From positions 1 to 50,965 of the forward strand of contig JANTGS010000011.1 of the NCBI GenBank assembly GCA_024762795.1: 50,965 bases of DNA, in the 5' to 3' direction. Source of the stretch: Flavobacteriaceae bacterium (GTDB lineage Bacteria > Bacteroidota > Bacteroidia > Flavobacteriales > Flavobacteriaceae). Below are positions 15,288 through 23,540 of this stretch, piece by piece; position 1 is the first letter of the stretch, and every line of letters begins with the position of its first letter. The notes beneath the pieces are model-generated. The model ran no database searches. It worked only from the letters and a program-made list of their open reading frames with translations, and was not told where the DNA came from. The position numbers were made by a program, and so were the translations under genes.

Positions 15288-17183
15288 TAGGGATTCATGA
15301 AGTTCTTCCCAAACAAACATTAGCTCCTCTACCTTATCCTTTTTTGTCTGATATTTTTTAAAAAAATCCTGATCTTCAGCAAGTTTATCAAAATTTTCGG
15401 CAATGATCTTATCATCTTTTGCAATATCCTTTTCCAATTTTGATATCTGATCTTCTACCTTTTTTAATTTATTTTGCAGTTGTCTCCGCTTTTTTTCATC
15501 TGATCTTTTATCGGTATTCTTTTGACTTGAATCCGGTTGGATCACCTGGGTTTTCTTTTCTATTTCTCTCAGATTTTCCAGATTGTGCTGTTCCAGGAAA
15601 TAATTGATATCTCCCAGATATTCTTTGATCTTACGATCTTTAAAAGCGTAAACTTTTTGTGTAAGTCCTTGTAAAAAATCCCTGTCGTGAGAGACAATTA
15701 TCAATGTACCGTCAAAATTTTTCAAAGCTTGTTTCAATACATTTTTTGAAACAATATCCAGATGGTTTGTTGGCTCATCCATTACCAACACATTGAGAGG
15801 ATGAAGTAATAATTTACACAAGGCCAGACGGTTCTTTTCTCCGCCGGATAGTACCTTTACCTTTTTCTCTACATCATCGCCTCTGAATAAAAAGGCACCG
15901 AGCATATCTCTTACCTTAGGCCGGTTGTGATCATTGGCCGTCATTTCCATCGTTTCGAGAATTGTAAGCTCTCCGTCAAGATAATCCGACTGATTTTGAG
16001 CAAAATACCCAAGATCAACGTTATGACCAAGGTTTAAATTCCCATCAAAAGGAATTTCATCAACAATGATCTTGGCCAGTGTGGTCTTTCCTTGTCCATT
16101 CTGCCCAACAAAAGCAATTTTTGCTCCTCTTTCTATAAGCAGATTTACATTTTCCAGGACAACATGATCTCCGTAGGTTTTGGCAACATTTTCAGCCTCT
16201 ATTACAATCTTCCCCGGGGAAACTGACACATCAAAACGTATATTAATTGCTGAATGATCTTCTGTATCCACTTCTATACGCTGAACTTTATTCAGCTTTT
16301 TGATCAGTGATTGTGCCATGGAAGCTTTATTGGCCTTGGCCCTAAATTTCTCGATCAACTGTTCGGTATGTTTAATTTCCCGCTCCTGATTCTTTTGCGA
16401 CTGAAGCTGTTTTTCACGAATCTCATTACGCAACAGCAAATATTCTGAATAAGGCTTTTTAAAATCATAGATCTGACCCATAGAGATCTCTATGGTCCGG
16501 TTGGTAACATTATCCAGGAACATTTTATCGTGTGAAACCAGGATCACAGCACCCGGAAAACTTTTTAGAAAATTCTCAAACCAGATTATTGATTCAATAT
16601 CCAGGTGATTTGTAGGCTCATCAAGTAACAGTACATCGTGTTTTTGGAGCAATAGTTTTGCCAGTTCGATACGCATTCGCCAGCCCCCTGAAAAAGTATC
16701 AGTCAGATTATTAAAATCCTTACGTTCAAATCCGAGCCCCTGCAAAACTTTTTCTGTATCTCCCTCATAATGATATCCACCTAAAACCTCATATCTGTGC
16801 GTCAGATCATCCAGATCATGTAATAATTCCTGGTAAAATTCGCTTTCATAATCAGTTCGTGTTTCAAGCGATTTATGGATTTTCTCCAGTTTCTTCTCGA
16901 TTTCCCTGATCTCGGTAAAAGCTTCATAGGCCTCTTCAAGTACCGTTCTTCCCTGAACAAAATCGATCTCCTGTTTTAAAAAACCAATGCTGATCTCTTT
17001 TTCAAAGGCCATGTCCCCTTTATCGTACTCCTGCTCCCCCGCAAGAATTTTAAGCAAAGTAGATTTTCCGGCACCATTTTTTCCTACCAGCCCTACCCTG
17101 TCTCCTGAATTGATCTTAAAAGTAATCCCGGAGAAGAGATCTTCCCCTGAAAAGGAAATTGTTAAATCGTGAATATTCAGCAT
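15285..17183 (-). CDS. ABC-F family ATP-binding protein (ribosome-associated type)
   Basis: A 632-residue soluble protein with two ABC domains and no membrane segment. Walker A motifs are at 34-41 (GKNGAGKS) and 360-367 (GQNGQGKT), signatures FSGGWRM near 164 and VLSGGEK near 444, and LLDEPTNHLD and VMDEPTNHLD follow. A linker helix region separates the domains (about 240-310) and a Lys/Glu-rich coiled coil closes the protein (about 535-632), as in Uup/YdiF-type members. ABC-F proteins act at the ribosomal E site or in quality control; the exact subfamily is not certain. Convergent with DUF4136. Confidence 0.93.
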   Translation of the reverse strand: MLNIHDLTISFSGEDLFSGITFKINSGDRVGLVGKNGAGKSTLLKILAGEQEYDKGDMAFEKEISIGFLKQEIDFVQGRTVLEEAYEAFTEIREIEKKLEKIHKSLETRTDYESEFYQELLHDLDDLTHRYEVLGGYHYEGDTEKVLQGLGFERKDFNNLTDTFSGGWRMRIELAKLLLQKHDVLLLDEPTNHLDIESIIWFENFLKSFPGAVILVSHDKMFLDNVTNRTIEISMGQIYDFKKPYSEYLLLRNEIREKQLQSQKNQEREIKHTEQLIEKFRAKANKASMAQSLIKKLNKVQRIEVDTEDHSAINIRFDVSVSPGKIVIEAENVAKTYGDHVVLENVNLLIERGAKIAFVGQNGQGKTTLAKIIVDEIPFDGNLNLGHNVDLGYFAQNQSDYLDGELTILETMEMTANDHNRPKVRDMLGAFLFRGDDVEKKVKVLSGGEKNRLALCKLLLHPLNVLVMDEPTNHLDIVSKNVLKQALKNFDGTLIIVSHDRDFLQGLTQKVYAFKDRKIKEYLGDINYFLEQHNLENLREIEKKTQVIQPDSSQKNTDKRSDEKKRRQLQNKLKKVEDQISKLEKDIAKDDKIIAENFDKLAEDQDFFKKYQTKKDKVEELMFVWEELHESL

Positions 17184-17202
17184 ATAAACCTTAATTGTTT
17201 CA

Positions 17203-17216
17203 GATTTGCAAATCTA
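17203..17216 (-). promoter_or_regulatory. Candidate promoter of the ABC-F gene inside a palindrome
   Basis: The minus strand has TAGATTTG (17216-17209), an exact TAnnTTTG match about 26 bp before the ATG at 17183. It sits within a perfect 14-bp palindrome AGATTTGCAAATCT (17203-17216) that could be an operator. Confidence 0.5.
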
Positions 17217-17550
17217 AGATATTTTTTAAGTTTATAAATGTTAAAAAAATAAGGAGATCCAGGAGAAATGAATTATTAACGATTCCCTTGTATGAGTTAG
17301 TTAAAAAACATCGTATAAGAGAGTATTGAAATTAATGTTGTCCAAAACCATTAAACACGTCTTAAAGCCTGTGCAAATAAAGAGTAATAGAACTTTTAAG
17401 AAACTTTAGCTTACTTTTTTAATCGGATAAATTGATTATCAGTGATTTACACATTAAAGTTTATCGGACACAATAGTATTTTGAAACGGTCTTTCTTCCG
17501 CAAAAGAGAGGACTTTCAGCCCCGACATCCGGACTTCATTGGGTAGAAAT
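17217..17550. other. Gene-free stretch with a possible MITE-like relic
   Basis: No gene of supportable length. The interval 17336-17472 is bounded by TGTTGTCC on the left and, inverted, TGTGTCC on the right, with further partial matches inward (about 20 bp of imperfect inverted repeat). Next to it, a short minus-strand frame (around 17527-17456) reads MSGLKVLSFAEERPFQ and stops at DKL, which could be a fragment of a mobile-element gene. No transposase domain is recognisable. Confidence 0.35.
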
Positions 17551-17579
17551 AAAAAAACTCCTGCTATTGGCAGGAGTTT
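17551..17579 (-). terminator. Terminator of the gld operon
   Basis: Perfect 10-bp stem AAACTCCTGC (17555-17564)/GCAGGAGTTT (17570-17579) with a 5-base loop; read on the minus strand it ends in seven T. It lies 22 bp after the gldN stop. Confidence 0.93.
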
Positions 17580-17600
17580 CCAAATCTATGTTCTAAAGAA

Positions 17601-18494
17601 TTAGTAATTCCACATATCCAATTCCTTGTCGCGAATACTCTCTTTCAACTGCTCTGATTCGAGCACCTGGAAAAGTGAATTTCCTTTGATATAATCTGCC
17701 ACATCACGGTTTCCGTAGATATTTTCTTCACGGTAAATTATGGCATTAAAACGCCGTGCATTGAGCAGATGATCATAGGATAGCGGATAAGCTGAGTTCT
17801 TATTGTTGAATACCTTCATGGCATAAGTAGAATAACGGGCTCCCGGATACCATACCCAGAACAATTCAACCTGCTCATCTTCGCCACCTTCATTATCGAT
17901 GAAGTTTACATCAGGGGCAACAGGTGCCAGACCTAATAATCTGTATTTTAGTTCTCCCTGACGCTTATCAAAATACCATACCCCTTTGATCTTGAATCCT
18001 TGAATATCTGCAGAAGTAATATCTCTTCTATCGATATATTCATCAGTGATCACTTCACCGGCATTCAGTCTTTCAAAACCGGCATCGGAAGTATCTACTC
18101 TTGTTAAACGACCCTGGATATCCTTTAAAGTTAATTTATCTTCGAAATAAGAGTCGTCATAAACATCAATAATCTCTCCGGTTTTTATCCCTCTTAACAA
18201 TGTATCGAATAAGGATCTTCTGTTTGAGCTGATATTACTTGTATCAACCGGATAGTAATAGGGCATATTGATCTTTTCATTGAGATCAACATATTCCCAC
18301 ACTACTTTCGACCAGAGGATATCTCTGTCATCTATGTATCCGTAAGGTAACGGACGATCATTATCGGCTGCTAACTGTTCGGGGGTTTTCATCCCAACCT
18401 GTTCAGGGATCTTCGCATTGAGCAGGTTAGCCTGGGCGCTTACGTACCCTGTGGAAAGTAGGGTAATTGCTATTATTAAACTCTTCAATTTCAT
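17601..18494 (-). CDS. gldN: Gliding motility/type IX secretion protein GldN
   Basis: A 297-residue exported protein with a signal peptide ending near VSA-QAN. GldN and GldK form the periplasmic ring of the type IX secretion system that contacts the outer membrane. The recognisable region is RPLPYGYIDDRDILWSKVVW and the later FWVWYPGARYST. It is the last gene of gldKLMN, 11 bp after gldM, and is followed by a strong terminator. Length is close to the Flavobacterium protein. Confidence 0.95.
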   Translation of the reverse strand: MKLKSLIIAITLLSTGYVSAQANLLNAKIPEQVGMKTPEQLAADNDRPLPYGYIDDRDILWSKVVWEYVDLNEKINMPYYYPVDTSNISSNRRSLFDTLLRGIKTGEIIDVYDDSYFEDKLTLKDIQGRLTRVDTSDAGFERLNAGEVITDEYIDRRDITSADIQGFKIKGVWYFDKRQGELKYRLLGLAPVAPDVNFIDNEGGEDEQVELFWVWYPGARYSTYAMKVFNNKNSAYPLSYDHLLNARRFNAIIYREENIYGNRDVADYIKGNSLFQVLESEQLKESIRDKELDMWNY

Positions 18495-18505
18495 AACTTT
18501 ATTGT

Positions 18506-20050
18506 TTAATTTGTTATTTCAACATTTACAGGAGAAGCATTCTTCAGGTAATAGCCTGAATTACCGATCAGTTTTTGCTTCAGGTCAAATATTATTACTG
18601 CATCACCTCTTCTTGCTTTGTTCAGCACTCTGATGGCAGCTGCATTAAATTTGTTTCCTTTTACGATTACAGTTGGCTGACCAGGAACTTTTACACTAAA
18701 TCCGTTGGTTTGGATCTTTAGATCGAATACAAAGTCTGGTAAGACCGAACTGATGGTTGCTTTTTGAAGTGTACTTTTAGGCATTTTAATCATACCGAAT
18801 TCACCTCTTACTGCTGCTACCGGAGCAGGAATATCTCTTATACGGAACTTTTTACTTGACTGAACCGGAGTACCATCTGGTAAATTTGCATTTACTTTAA
18901 TGATCACTTCTCTACCTTTACCGGGGTTCATTACATATTTACCTACCCCTTTTACTTTTTTCAATCCCGGTGCATAAGCCTGTACTGCATTATCTGCAAC
19001 ACCCGGTACTGAGATGGTCATTGGATTTGTAACTCCACGGTAAACCACATTCATCTTATCTGCCGAGATCACCGCGTCACTGGGTTTAGCCACTACATTA
19101 TAGGTTTGTTTGATTGGAATTTCAACGGGTTTACCGTTTTCCATAAAGATAAACTTACCTTTAATTTCATGCTCTCCAACATTTCCTGCAGGAAAATCAA
19201 GTACTGCTCCACCATCTTTAATATTGGTAATCTTCTTACCATTAATGATCACTTCCTTTGGTTTTAAGGTAGCATCATATCTTCCCAGAACAATTTTTCC
19301 CTGAAAATTAGCTCCCTGTAATGTAACAGGTGTTTTGGGTATCAGGATTGCATTATAGTTGTTCATTGATACGTCACTGCTTAACTGCCCTTGTAACATA
19401 GCTGATAAAACTTCAGATTCAGTGGTTTTAACATCCGCCTGAATTTGGGTCAGTTTTGTCAAAGAAGCTACTAATGGAAAACCTTTATAGTTATAATCCA
19501 GCCAGAATCGTTCTAAACCTTCTCTGTCTTTTACTTTAGCAGTTGAAAAACGTTCTTTTACATCATTTGCCAGATTTGGGAAACCTTTTCCTAAAATTGA
19601 AGAGATCTCACTCGAATAAGTATTCATTCTGTCTAAAAACTCCTGACCTCCTTCTGTATATTTTCCGTCATCTCCTTTAAAGAACAGATCATCCAGGTAA
19701 GTACCTTTATCCATCGTTTCATAATCGGTTGGATCATCCACGGTAGCTTTCATATCATTCTTCAGATTTTCGATATACTCAAAGTAACTCGCTGAGAGTT
19801 CCTTGATTTTATCAGCCTTTTCTTTCTCGTCAGCATACTTTTCCTTTTGCTCTATCGCCTTAAGGGAAAGGTCTTTGTATGCCTTTTCATTTCTCTGAGT
19901 AGCAGCCTCATTGGCTTTTACCAGTTTTTTATCCATGAGACCAAAGGCTTGTAAGACCTCTTTTGACATATTCATTGCAAGCATTGCAATAAAAATCAAA
20001 TACATCAAATTGATCATTTTTTGCCTTGGTGTTAATTTACCTCCTGCCAT
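18506..20050 (-). CDS. gldM: Gliding motility/type IX secretion motor protein GldM
   Basis: A 514-residue inner-membrane protein with one N-terminal membrane helix (about 13-32) and a long periplasmic shaft of beta-rich domains. Arg9 before the helix (MAGGKLTPRQ) is the conserved charged residue reported to face a GldL glutamate. GldL and GldM together form the proton-powered rotary motor that drives secretion and gliding, transmitting motion to the GldKN ring. The coiled helical stretch (about 40-130) and the C-terminal domain ending in NVEITN look complete. Confidence 0.96.
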   Translation of the reverse strand: MAGGKLTPRQKMINLMYLIFIAMLAMNMSKEVLQAFGLMDKKLVKANEAATQRNEKAYKDLSLKAIEQKEKYADEKEKADKIKELSASYFEYIENLKNDMKATVDDPTDYETMDKGTYLDDLFFKGDDGKYTEGGQEFLDRMNTYSSEISSILGKGFPNLANDVKERFSTAKVKDREGLERFWLDYNYKGFPLVASLTKLTQIQADVKTTESEVLSAMLQGQLSSDVSMNNYNAILIPKTPVTLQGANFQGKIVLGRYDATLKPKEVIINGKKITNIKDGGAVLDFPAGNVGEHEIKGKFIFMENGKPVEIPIKQTYNVVAKPSDAVISADKMNVVYRGVTNPMTISVPGVADNAVQAYAPGLKKVKGVGKYVMNPGKGREVIIKVNANLPDGTPVQSSKKFRIRDIPAPVAAVRGEFGMIKMPKSTLQKATISSVLPDFVFDLKIQTNGFSVKVPGQPTVIVKGNKFNAAAIRVLNKARRGDAVIIFDLKQKLIGNSGYYLKNASPVNVEITN

Positions 20051-20099
20051 TCTTAATTAGGGTTTTAGGGTTAATATTAAATCTAACTTTAATAACTAG

Positions 20100-20741
20100 T
20101 TAAGAATTTGTATTTGACATAGCAGAAAGCATACCTCCATAAACACCATTCAGTGATGAAAGGTTTGTAGCCAGCGATTCCATCTGTTCTTTCAGAAGTT
20201 GTGCATTTTGTGCAGTTTCTTCATTGATCTCAGCCTGACGCTGAACGTTATCCATTTGTACTTTATATAAACTGTTAAGTGATTCCATATGATTGGCAGC
20301 TACTGCTAACTGATCACTGTATTTGGTAGTGGCAGTAATCGAATCAGCAACCGGCGCTATATTTTCGGCGGCACCGGCAAAATTCTGAATGCTATCTGCA
20401 AGCCTTGATATTTTATCAGAATCCAGGTTAGCTTCTTGCAGCATATCATCTAATTTCTGAGAGAGTAATCCGTCAGCATCAGTAGATTCTGTTAATGCTG
20501 CCCTGTCAGAAGCTTCGCCCCCTACCAGTTCAGGATATACTTTGGTCCAGTCATAATCCTCTTCAACAGGTTCGAAAGCTGAAACAGCAAATACAAGCGC
20601 TTCTACCACCATACCAATGGTCAATACCGTTGTACCTCCTGGAAAGTGGGCAATTTTAAAGAGTGCTCCTAAGATTACTACAGCTGCTCCCAGACCGTAG
20701 ACCATATTAAACATTTTTTTTCTGCTTTTTGATTGTGCCAT
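20100..20741 (-). CDS. gldL: Gliding motility/type IX secretion motor protein GldL
   Basis: A 213-residue inner-membrane protein with two helices near the N-terminus (about 13-30 and 37-55) and a cytoplasmic coiled-coil region. Glu47 in MVVEALVFAV matches the conserved membrane-embedded glutamate of GldL, believed to carry the proton flow that powers the motor. It lies 49 bp after gldK and 49 bp before gldM. The remaining Ala/Asn/Gln-rich helical part (about 90-213) is typical. Confidence 0.96.
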   Translation of the reverse strand: MAQSKSRKKMFNMVYGLGAAVVILGALFKIAHFPGGTTVLTIGMVVEALVFAVSAFEPVEEDYDWTKVYPELVGGEASDRAALTESTDADGLLSQKLDDMLQEANLDSDKISRLADSIQNFAGAAENIAPVADSITATTKYSDQLAVAANHMESLNSLYKVQMDNVQRQAEINEETAQNAQLLKEQMESLATNLSSLNGVYGGMLSAMSNTNS

Positions 20742-20790
20742 AATTTTAAATTTTAAATGTTTTCTTGAATGATTAATTATTGTTCGTAAA

Positions 20791-22191
20791 TTATTTTTTT
20801 GCTTTCATTTTTGTTCCCATATAATCCTGAACCGTTCTGAATCCTATGTAACTTCTTGCAGAATCAGCATATTCATAGTCACGTGTACTTACTTCGAGGA
20901 AGTAGGCTACATCTTTCCATGATCCGCCTCTGATCACTTTACGCTTGTTACCATCATCTACAACATTCGGATTAATTGTAGAACCTAAGTAATAAGAGGA
21001 TGGATTATAAGCTGTATTGGTCCATTCCGATACGTTTCCTGCCATATTGTAAAGTCCGTAATCATTTGGATTATAAGATTTTGCTTCCACGGTATAAAGA
21101 GCACCGTCTACTGCATAATTACCTCTTTCAGGCTTAAAGTTGGCCAGGAATTCACCTCTGTCTGTGGTAGTATAAGGTCCTCCCCAGGGATATTTTGCAT
21201 ATTCCAGTCCACCTCTCGCTGCGTATTCCCACTCAGCTTCAGTTGGCAACCTGAATCTTGGCTCTTTCCCTGAATTTTTCTTTTTACTGGCTAAATAGGT
21301 ATTTCGCTTATCAGTTCTGAAGTTACAGAATGATTTTGCCTGTTTCCAGGAAACTCCCACTACCGGATAATCGCTGTAAGCATCATGCCAGAAATAGTCC
21401 TGATGCATTGGATCATTGTATGAATAATTAAAATCCTTTACCCAAACAGTTGTATCAGGATATACCTCAACTACTTCCTTTACTAAAAAGTCTTTTAAGG
21501 AACCTTTACCTTTTGCTGCTGCAGCTTCATCTATATAAGTATATAAATATTTCAGTTTGCGGGTATCAATTCTTCTCTTTCTGCTCATCGTTTCTTCTAT
21601 AGGCAGATACATACTATCCATAGCTTCAGCGTAATACTGATCAGGGAATTCATCCTGGTTCCAAACCAGATCAACATCCCAGTTCAGGTATTTACCTTCA
21701 GTTGGAGAATCAACATCGCCTAAGCTTCCGTAATTATCCATCATATATTTATAGTACGCATTGTTGGTGCTATCCATTTCTTTAAATCTATACTTCAGTA
21801 TACCGCTCATATCCCCTTTCTTCTGTTCTACGGCATCACTACCCCCTACATTGGCTTCTTCAGCCAAAATAGCGAGCTTTGTTCTTACAATTGAATCTCT
21901 AACCCAAAATACGAACTCACGATATTCACTATTGGTAATTTCAGTTTCATCCATATAGAACGGACGAACGGTTACAGTTCTCGGTGGTGCACTAAAAGCT
22001 CCGGCAACATCCTCATCTTCTTTACCCATTGTAAAGGAACCTCCGGGAATAAGAGTCATTCCAAAAGGTTTTTCGGGGAAGAACTTCTTTTTTGTTCTAA
22101 CACCGGTGAGTTGCCCCTGATCATTACCAGATTTACAACTGGTTAATAGAGCTAATGTAAAAAGTACCAATAAAAACGTTAACTTTTTCAT
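20791..22191 (-). CDS. gldK: Gliding motility/type IX secretion lipoprotein GldK
   Basis: A 466-residue lipoprotein (MKKLTFLLVLFTLALLTSC, Cys19) with a formylglycine-generating-enzyme/sulfatase-modifying fold: FTMGKEDEDVAGAF, FRLPTEAEWEYAARGG, YNMAGNVSEWT and KVIRGGSWKD. In GldK the fold is structural and forms the outer-membrane-associated ring with GldN. ATG 22191 is preferred over 22212 because it places the signal peptide at the N-terminus. It heads gldKLMN and lies 147 bp after the arginase-like gene. Confidence 0.96.
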   Translation of the reverse strand: MKKLTFLLVLFTLALLTSCKSGNDQGQLTGVRTKKKFFPEKPFGMTLIPGGSFTMGKEDEDVAGAFSAPPRTVTVRPFYMDETEITNSEYREFVFWVRDSIVRTKLAILAEEANVGGSDAVEQKKGDMSGILKYRFKEMDSTNNAYYKYMMDNYGSLGDVDSPTEGKYLNWDVDLVWNQDEFPDQYYAEAMDSMYLPIEETMSRKRRIDTRKLKYLYTYIDEAAAAKGKGSLKDFLVKEVVEVYPDTTVWVKDFNYSYNDPMHQDYFWHDAYSDYPVVGVSWKQAKSFCNFRTDKRNTYLASKKKNSGKEPRFRLPTEAEWEYAARGGLEYAKYPWGGPYTTTDRGEFLANFKPERGNYAVDGALYTVEAKSYNPNDYGLYNMAGNVSEWTNTAYNPSSYYLGSTINPNVVDDGNKRKVIRGGSWKDVAYFLEVSTRDYEYADSARSYIGFRTVQDYMGTKMKAKK

Positions 22192-22338
22192 AATTTTAAT
22201 TTTTTCTAACAAGACTTGGAAATGTTAAATTATTATTTCTTAATTTCTTTTAAAACTTAAAACCAAATATTTTTCCAATATCAAAATTCTAAGAGTTTCG
22301 CACCTTAAAAACGATAAAAAATATGCTTTAGTGTGTAA
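22192..22338 (-). promoter_or_regulatory. gldK upstream spacer with a sigma54-like sequence
   Basis: AT-rich leader without an exact TAnnTTTG. On the minus strand, bases 22278-22261 read TTGGAAAAATATTTGGTT, which resembles the groESL sigma54 site (14 of 17 positions) but has GG instead of the essential -12 GC. It is recorded as a weak lead only. Confidence 0.25.
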
Positions 22339-23496
22339 TTAATTTAATTTTCTAAAACTTTTCAACCATCTTTCAGGAAATATCTGGTTATTTGCTGTTA
22401 AATAATCCTGATACGTACATGGTATTAACGTAGATTTTCTGGTTTTATTATGGTAATAAATAATTTCCATCCACCATCTTTCACTTTTATTACTTTTATA
22501 AAAGTGAATTGTATCCTCTTCTATCAGGACCATAAATTTTTTAAATTCTTCCTTAAGTAAATAAGGATCTTCTTCTGTTCTGAAATTATATCCTTCAATA
22601 TAATACCATATCATTTGTGCGATCAGATGAGCGGTCTGTTCTCCTTTATCATATTTCGCATTGTACTCGTAAATACCAAACAAACTATTCACTAAACTTA
22701 TTCCTGCATAACGTGCAATGGCACAGATCTGATCTCCGTAGAAACCATTTGGAGAAGCATTGTTATTGGCAGGTGCATCCCCTCCCCTTACTGCACTCAT
22801 ATCTATACTAACCATATCAGTATCCCTCAATACGGGTTCAGCCATGCTGAGATCTGCAGTTACTTCTCCCAACCGGTAGGCATCAAAATATAAACTGTCA
22901 AGCAGATTGATCTCTTCCTGAGAATTAAAAAAGGTTTGATATCCAAGGTTACTGTAGTTTAACAGATTGTTGGGTTTCTCCATAATGATCTTATGAAGAA
23001 AGTTTTGAGAAGTTATTCTGTTCTCCGGATTCTCCAGATCGAATTTACAATCTACAGAAACCAGACTCACTCCTTTTTTAATATTATCATAAGCTCGGTA
23101 ACAGGCATACGTCAGATCCTGGCTGCCTCCCAAAATAATAGGAATGATTTTTTTATCCAATAAAATTGCTACAATCTCTTTAAGGGCTGAATATGTATCT
23201 TCAGCCTTTTTTCCTGCCGGAAGATTTCCCAGATCTACGATATTTGAAAACCAGTTACCGGGATACATCTGATAAAGATACTTTCTGATAATATCGAAAT
23301 CTTTCCCGGTCCCTACATTATCAACTGCATTCCGCCCCTCTTGTATTCCAATAATGGCCAAATGTACACCCTTGAGATCGGGAATACCGTTCTGCCGGGT
23401 ATGTATCTTTATGTGATTTCCTAATGCTAAGTCCGAAATCAAAGCTGTATGTGCAACAGCTCTATCCTCCACAGGCAATAAAAAGTCTAAACTCAT
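22339..23496 (-). CDS. Arginase/formimidoylglutamase-fold protein lacking metal ligands
   Basis: A 385-residue ureohydrolase-fold protein, but the manganese-binding motifs are degenerate. The usual GGDHS is GGSQD (123-127), DAHxD reads DCKFD (149-153) and SxDxDxxDP reads SIDMSAVRGGD (230-240). With these His and Asp ligands gone it should not hydrolyse arginine or formiminoglutamate by the normal mechanism. Automated tools would call it formimidoylglutamase. It lies between topA (44 bp) and gldK (147 bp) on the same strand, so a link to the type IX system or simple synteny are both possible. Confidence 0.85.
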   Translation of the reverse strand: MSLDFLLPVEDRAVAHTALISDLALGNHIKIHTRQNGIPDLKGVHLAIIGIQEGRNAVDNVGTGKDFDIIRKYLYQMYPGNWFSNIVDLGNLPAGKKAEDTYSALKEIVAILLDKKIIPIILGGSQDLTYACYRAYDNIKKGVSLVSVDCKFDLENPENRITSQNFLHKIIMEKPNNLLNYSNLGYQTFFNSQEEINLLDSLYFDAYRLGEVTADLSMAEPVLRDTDMVSIDMSAVRGGDAPANNNASPNGFYGDQICAIARYAGISLVNSLFGIYEYNAKYDKGEQTAHLIAQMIWYYIEGYNFRTEEDPYLLKEEFKKFMVLIEEDTIHFYKSNKSERWWMEIIYYHNKTRKSTLIPCTYQDYLTANNQIFPERWLKSFRKLN

Positions 23497-23540
23497 ATTT
23501 TGTTATTGCAAGAAATAAGGATTCAACGCTTATTTTTTGA

